NCBI RefSeq assembly: GCF_030272615.1
Contig: NC_081407.1
Span: forward strand, 151,917,048 to 151,981,047
Source: Cryptomeria japonica
Lineage: Eukaryota; Streptophyta; Pinopsida; Cupressales; Cupressaceae
Reading direction: 5' to 3'
Length of the DNA stretch: 64,000 bases
Position 1 is the first letter of the stretch. Every line of letters starts with the position of its first letter. Both the position numbers and the translations under genes were made by a program. Of this stretch, positions 59,081 through 64,000 are shown piece by piece. The notes under the pieces are model-generated. The model saw only the letters and a program-made list of their open reading frames with translations. It was not told the DNA's origin and did no database searches.

Positions 59081-59339
59081 GATGTTGACATCATACTTGC
59101 AAAAAAGGTAGCCTAAGAGTACTTGAATGGAGTAAACAGGAGACACAAAGAAGGGAAAAACAACTCTAAGAAGGGGGTTGAAACTATCATTTCGAGACCA
59201 CATGGGTGATTGCATGTTGGCTTTAAGAAGAGGGCACCCATGTGACAAGGGGAAATGCACTCAAGAAGTTTGTGAATCAATTCAAAACTAAGAAGAGCAT
59301 CCCAAATGAAGAGTTAGAACACAATCACCATACCAAAGT

Positions 59340-59690
59340 TGCATAAATACTCTTAAGGACAATCTATGGGGGGATTCAATGAGTCCCAAATATGCATCTA
59401 GTAAGGTATTCAAGAATCAAGTTTTCTACATGGTTTTCTTCAATAGCAAAAAGAGATGGTATGTAACTCAAGAGTGTTGGCATGTTCTATCTATGTTTGT
59501 TTTGTGGATTGAAGAGCCATTGTTTGGAAAAGTTCTTGGATGAAGAATCCACCATTGCAGAGCCTTCGTACTTTAACTTTCATAAAGGTATGAGATAAAA
59601 GTATTGTATCCATTGTAACATGAGTGGGTATTGCAAAGCAAGGTGTTGGGAACAACATCCAAAATTCCATCTAAAGAATATTAAATGACA
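59340..59690 (+). pseudogene. Gag zinc-knuckle remnant
   Basis: In a broken plus-strand frame near 59600-59680 the text reads CIHCNMSGYCKARCWEQHP. This matches the retrotransposon knuckle C.xC...GH....CW..HP, with the His changed to Tyr. Surrounding text is gag-like but has stops. The parent element is not identified. Confidence 0.5.
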
Positions 59691-62600
59691 AGGAAACAAA
59701 ATAAGCAGAAAGGCCACTAGAGGAGGAAACCATTAAGAAAGAGCGATCCAAAGAGGGTTAATCATCATTGCAATAGGGTAATGGTAACTAGTCATCCATT
59801 TAATTATGGATTGAATTTTCTCAGAGTTAGTTAACATGCACATGATGCAAAATCCATCAAATTGTCGCATATGTTCTACTTGTTGGTTAGAAAAGGAATT
59901 AACTCCATTTCCATTAGAAGGTGTGGAGTGATTTCACTCTTAGAAGGTGATCGTGGAGGAGCCATAAGATTGATATAGAAGTAAATGTATGAAAAGCCCA
60001 CTAATTCAAAAGGTGGTATAATTTTTGGCATATGACAAGATAGGTTAAAAAACTCCAACTTGAGAAAATAATTCAATTTGGAAATAATTACAATCAAGAA
60101 TAAAGGACAAGAAATTTAAAAAAGGGTGACAAGTTTGTTTAACAATTTCCATTAAAAATGCACTAGTTAGTGGTAGCATGTTTATTGTTTTACCATGCAA
60201 ATAGGTACCATATAATGTATGTATAAGTGTTTATTTTAGCATTTTAGAAGCTGTATCACGTGTAAGATTGGTTTTACACGTATATAACAAATTATGATCT
60301 AATTGTAGCAAGTTGTAGCATGCACATTTGGTTTGTTGTATGCAACTAGCAAAGTTGTGGTAATTTCATTTCAATATGTAATTAGTGTTTCTTTGTAATA
60401 ATTGAACCAATAAACTTGAGATGGGTCTTCCATGTAGAGAGTAATGTATCTTGCATTTGTTGTTGATACAATTTTGAAAGTGTAAGACCCATGGAGGATA
60501 AGTGGTAGCTTGTTATAACCCACTTAAATGCTTGCTCATCTTCATTGATCATTGAAAGAAACTTTTTTGTAAGAAATCAACTCAAGTGACAGCTTTAACC
60601 TAGTCTACAAGTAGGTGTGGTGCACAACATGTTTCAATAGCTAAGAAAGGACACCAAAGAGTGTAATAAGGTTGATTTAAATGAAATGGAAGGATTCCAA
60701 ATGTCCAATAACATATTGTTTATGGACAAGTACATATTGATACACCATTTTCTGATAAATAAGGAAGGTCACTTAAGATAGGTGAATGTGACATGTATCC
60801 CCACTCAATTAGATTAACCATTGATTCATATATTATAATTCTTTAAGCTTGGTGGAACCAAAAAGCTTCATTTTGGTTTGTGTGTGATATAAAAATGGAT
60901 ATCGTTCATGGGAAAGATTAGTATTCAAGAAGTTCAATGAATTTTTGTGATTGGGCATGGATTTGGTCTTATGAAATGCATTTTACTTGTAGGGGAAAAA
61001 CACTTTGGTGCATCTAAAGTTGTATAATTTTACATATTTAAATAGTCTTCTTGAGAAGTTATGCACTTTCAAAAAAGGACACTTAGTTTTTTTATTCTAT
61101 ATATAAAAGTCAAGACTTTTAGAATATGAAGGAAAAATTTAGCACTAAAGGAGTGGATTTTGTTCCCATTAATGGTGGGTTTAAAACAATCAATTTGCAT
61201 GGACCAATGATTTCATAAAGATAGAATGTGCAATAAGAAGCAACAAGGAAGCATTTCATCTTCAGATTCTCATAATTTAGGATTCCAATTCAAGCCTAGA
61301 ATGTTTCTTGAATGGACTATTATTCCCCAATAGGGCATATGAAATGTAATTATCCATTTTCATAGCTATTAGAATTGATGATGAACATTTTGGGGGAGTT
61401 TATACTGGCTAGTAGAGTGTACATGATGCTAGTTGGTGAAGTTTGATGTGATGGAGTCTTCTCTAATGAATTACAAAGGTAATATTTTAGGTACCTATAT
61501 GTTATTGATTATAATTAGCATCAATGAAAGCCTTGAGATGTCAATATCCTTGTAATTGAATGTTCATAGTAGATTTAAAGAAGGTAACCTTGTCCCTTTA
61601 TTATAATTTTCCCATATTCAATTTTCTCTATGGAATATCTTGTGTTCTCCTTCCTTTGCGAGTGTGTTTGAATGTTCCATTACTTGTTAGTTCCAACAAG
61701 CTCATACATCAAATACACCACAGAGAATAGAATAATTTCATGAAAGAAGTAAGAAGGGTTTCTTTTAAATAAATCCATTCTAGTAATAGGAAAAGAATTT
61801 AGTTGACTCCTAACAAGAAAGTACAAAGCACAACCTCAAAGTGAGTTTGGAGAGTCTAAGATTGTTTTTCTTTGATCTCCCAACCAATGAAATTACCATG
61901 AAATCTTACACACTATCATGTAAATTAGAACTTAGTCAAAGAACTTATAATTGAGGGGAAAAAAGAACTTATAATTGAGAGGAAAAAAGAACTTGGTCAA
62001 AGAGAACTTAATTATGCTTCTTCTTCTTCTTTTCTTTAAAGAACATACATCCACACAAATCAATCAATACACTACTTGTAAGGTCAAATTCAACCAATAA
62101 CTATGTTAACAAACTTGTAAGAACATGATATGGTATGAATCCAATCCAAAAAAAGAGAAACTTTATTCAAATATGGATATAATGTTAATACAAAAATTAA
62201 AATAATATTAATAATATATTTATGTAAATAAGGACATTACCTACTAACATTGTGTTTTTAAACCCTTGGAAACCTTGTATTTTTTTCCAATAGTTGACTC
62301 ACAAAATAAATAAAAAATCATCCATCGTTCATTCCATCTCTCATTTCACGTTGTTAATGATAACAAATGAAAAAAATGTGCTAAACAAGATATAACATGT
62401 CACTTATAATGCAATATAACTATTGCCAATTTCAAATAATCCACTATTGTAGAGGTGAAAACTGCATATCCTAACACTTCTCTCTCTTGTTTGACACTAT
62501 TTTGGACACATGTTTATGATCTTAAGGGTCTTTCAAGATTTGACTAATTTGGACACTATTCATTTTTTCAAGGAAATCCATCTAGAATTAACTAATGTGT

Positions 62601-62756
62601 GCACATCTTCTTGTTTTAAAAGGGGTTATAGAAAACATTGAATTATGTGTTTAAGGTGTGTATTTTAAAAAGTCATGGGAAATGAATAAAACACATCACA
62701 TTGTATGCATTGAGGACAACATATTGACATATATGTCTCTAACATTATATAATTTT
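59691..62756. other. About 3 kb with nothing recognised
   Basis: AT-rich DNA with only short frames. No LTR end, RT block or RNA gene was identified. A CTTCTTCTTCTTTTCTTT run near 62020 and a 24-bp tandem duplication (GAACTTATAATTGAGGGGAAAA-like) at about 61938-61990 are the only repeats noted. Confidence 0.5.
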
Positions 62757-64000
62757 GTAACTGTAGTCACACAAATCTGTTCGGCGTAATTAAATAAATA
62801 TTTGCTATTTATTTGATTAAAAGTCCACTAGCCATCAGTTAATTAAATTAATATTTAATTAATTTATTCCCAAACATTCTTCTATTAATTAAATAAATTA
62901 TTCAATTTATTTTAATTAATTCATTGAATCAAATTCCAATCAATTAAATAAATAAAATCTATTTATTTAATTAAAATCCCCTTTTTCTCTTTTAAATAAA
63001 TTAAATAAAAACATTTATTTAAATCATTATCCCCCCCACACTTGCATTTTCCTACAAATGCAACTTGAACACATTTATTGAAATAAATGAATTTTTATTT
63101 TAATAAAATCCGATTTTCCCTCACCCACCAAATCCACTTGCAAAATCTAATCCCCTTCTAGATTCTTCTAACCCCTTCCTAATTAGCCTAATCCATCCCC
63201 TAATTATTGTCAAATTCCTAAACAAAATGGAGTCACTTCTCAAAGACTTCAAAAGTCTTTGAAAAGCATTTAATGCTTTGTGTGTTCAACAAATTAACCC
63301 CCAAAGTCTTCCAAGACCACTAATGGCTCTTACATGACCATTTATGGCTCTTACATAACCATTTATGGTTATTTCAAACTTGTCTCTCCAAACATTTATT
63401 GTTTTGACCATATTCATCATTTTCACATTTGCACAAAAGTTTATCCATTAGATAAAAGCTTTATTCTTTGAATAAAGAGTTTATTCATTCAACTAACCTT
63501 GACTCTAACTCTCAAAGTCATATCAAGCATTTAATGCTTATTCCCTTCCTCTCAACCTATCTCACATTAACACTTGTCATCCTGGGATTGGGTTGAAAGC
63601 CCTCACATGGATTTGAAATCATTCAATCCTGACCCTTGTTGAGATTACTCAATCTCAACCATCCATTGCTCCATTTTTCCTATAAATAGAGCCCATTTCT
63701 TCATAATCCAAATCCTGAAAACTTGTATGCATTTAACCTATAGGCATTTTAGAGAGCATTTAGCATAGCAAACTAAAATCTTGTTGTTTTTGGGTTAAAA
63801 TCAATCATTTTATCATCATCTAGTATTTTAGCTTTTCATTTTACATTAAGAGCAATATTTCAATCTCAAACCTCCATAAGCATCCATAGTGCAAAAAGCT
63901 GTTGAGAGCTACACTATTTTGGAACTTGGAGAGGAGAGGAACAAGGGAGAAGGAGCTAAGAGCATGCTAAGAGGCATTTGGAGATGCCTCATTATCTTTG
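62757..64000 (+). repeat. LTR (U3-R), truncated by the window edge, built of palindromes
   Basis: A possible start TGTAACTGTAGTCAC lies near 62757. A clear TATA box TATAAATA is at 63681-63688, followed by leader-like DNA to the window end. Upstream, perfect or near-perfect inverted repeats follow one after another: 62787-62819, 62839-62862, 62884-62920, 62942-62972, 62991-63023, 63241-63261, 63263-63279, 63355-63372, 63459-63477, 63525-63539 and 63638-63659. One more lies downstream at 63971-63990. No coding region is present. The family is probably Gypsy, inferred from length and style. Confidence 0.65.
63681..63688 (+). promoter_or_regulatory. TATA box of the right-edge LTR
   Basis: TATAAATA in the context CCTATAAATAGAGCCC is a strong plant core-promoter match. 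It lies about 30 bp upstream of the likely start of the R region. Confidence 0.7.

Overview
The window is repeat-dominated nuclear DNA of a large-genome seed plant, most likely a gymnosperm (conifer-like). This rests on low GC, stacked old LTR retrotransposons, solo LTRs, degraded L1-type LINEs, AT and GA microsatellites, and the absence of any convincing host gene. Genus is not resolved. No rRNA, tRNA, CRISPR array or bacterial-style operon was seen. Every long coding region belongs to a transposable element, and nearly all carry stops or frameshifts.

Region 1 (1-4980): AT-rich DNA, then a minisatellite built from a self-complementary ~20-bp unit, split by a reverse-oriented solo LTR (1231-2577, 5-bp duplication AGGAC). 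Next is ~1 kb of GA-rich DNA with a perfect (AG)29 run, then unassigned DNA.

Region 2 (4984-~37900) is a nest of at least three layers. The outer layer is an old Ty3/Gypsy element (Gypsy-A): RNase H/integrase remnants (4984-6872), an array of palindromes (7173-8230), and a long decayed ORF (ORF-X) now in three pieces (8294-9080, 27578-27754, 34503-36854), followed by an LTR-like segment. Two related Ty1/Copia elements interrupt ORF-X: Copia-1 (9081-27577) and Copia-2 (27755-34502). The 3' LTR of Copia-1 is itself split by an 11.4-kb Athila-like Gypsy element (Gypsy-B, minus strand, 15167-26542) flanked by ATACT. Gypsy-B has gag, protease, RT, RNase H, integrase and an extra ORF in the env-like position. 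LTR divergence (hand counts: Gypsy-B 27/1286, 2.1%; Copia-2 about 95/1093, near 9%; Copia-1 roughly 8% by eye) agrees with the nesting order.

Region 3 (~37900-53600): unclassified remnants, an LTR-like segment with a TATA box, local duplications, a 500-bp fold-back (42771-43270), a decayed Copia gag with a short LTR, a diverged duplication (46.5-47.6 versus 51.0-53.5 kb), a LINE fragment, and a second reverse-oriented solo LTR (51663-52835, duplication GATAT).

Region 4 (53600-64000): a compact 284-bp hairpin (53649-53932), a second copy of the same LINE family, another LTR-like segment, a gag zinc-knuckle remnant, about 3 kb without recognisable content, and at the right edge the U3/R part of another LTR made largely of consecutive short palindromes with a clear TATA box.

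The most unusual signals are the serial palindrome arrays, the two long hairpins, the env-position ORF of Gypsy-B with a second polypurine tract upstream of it, and ORF-X dispersed over 28 kb by later insertions.
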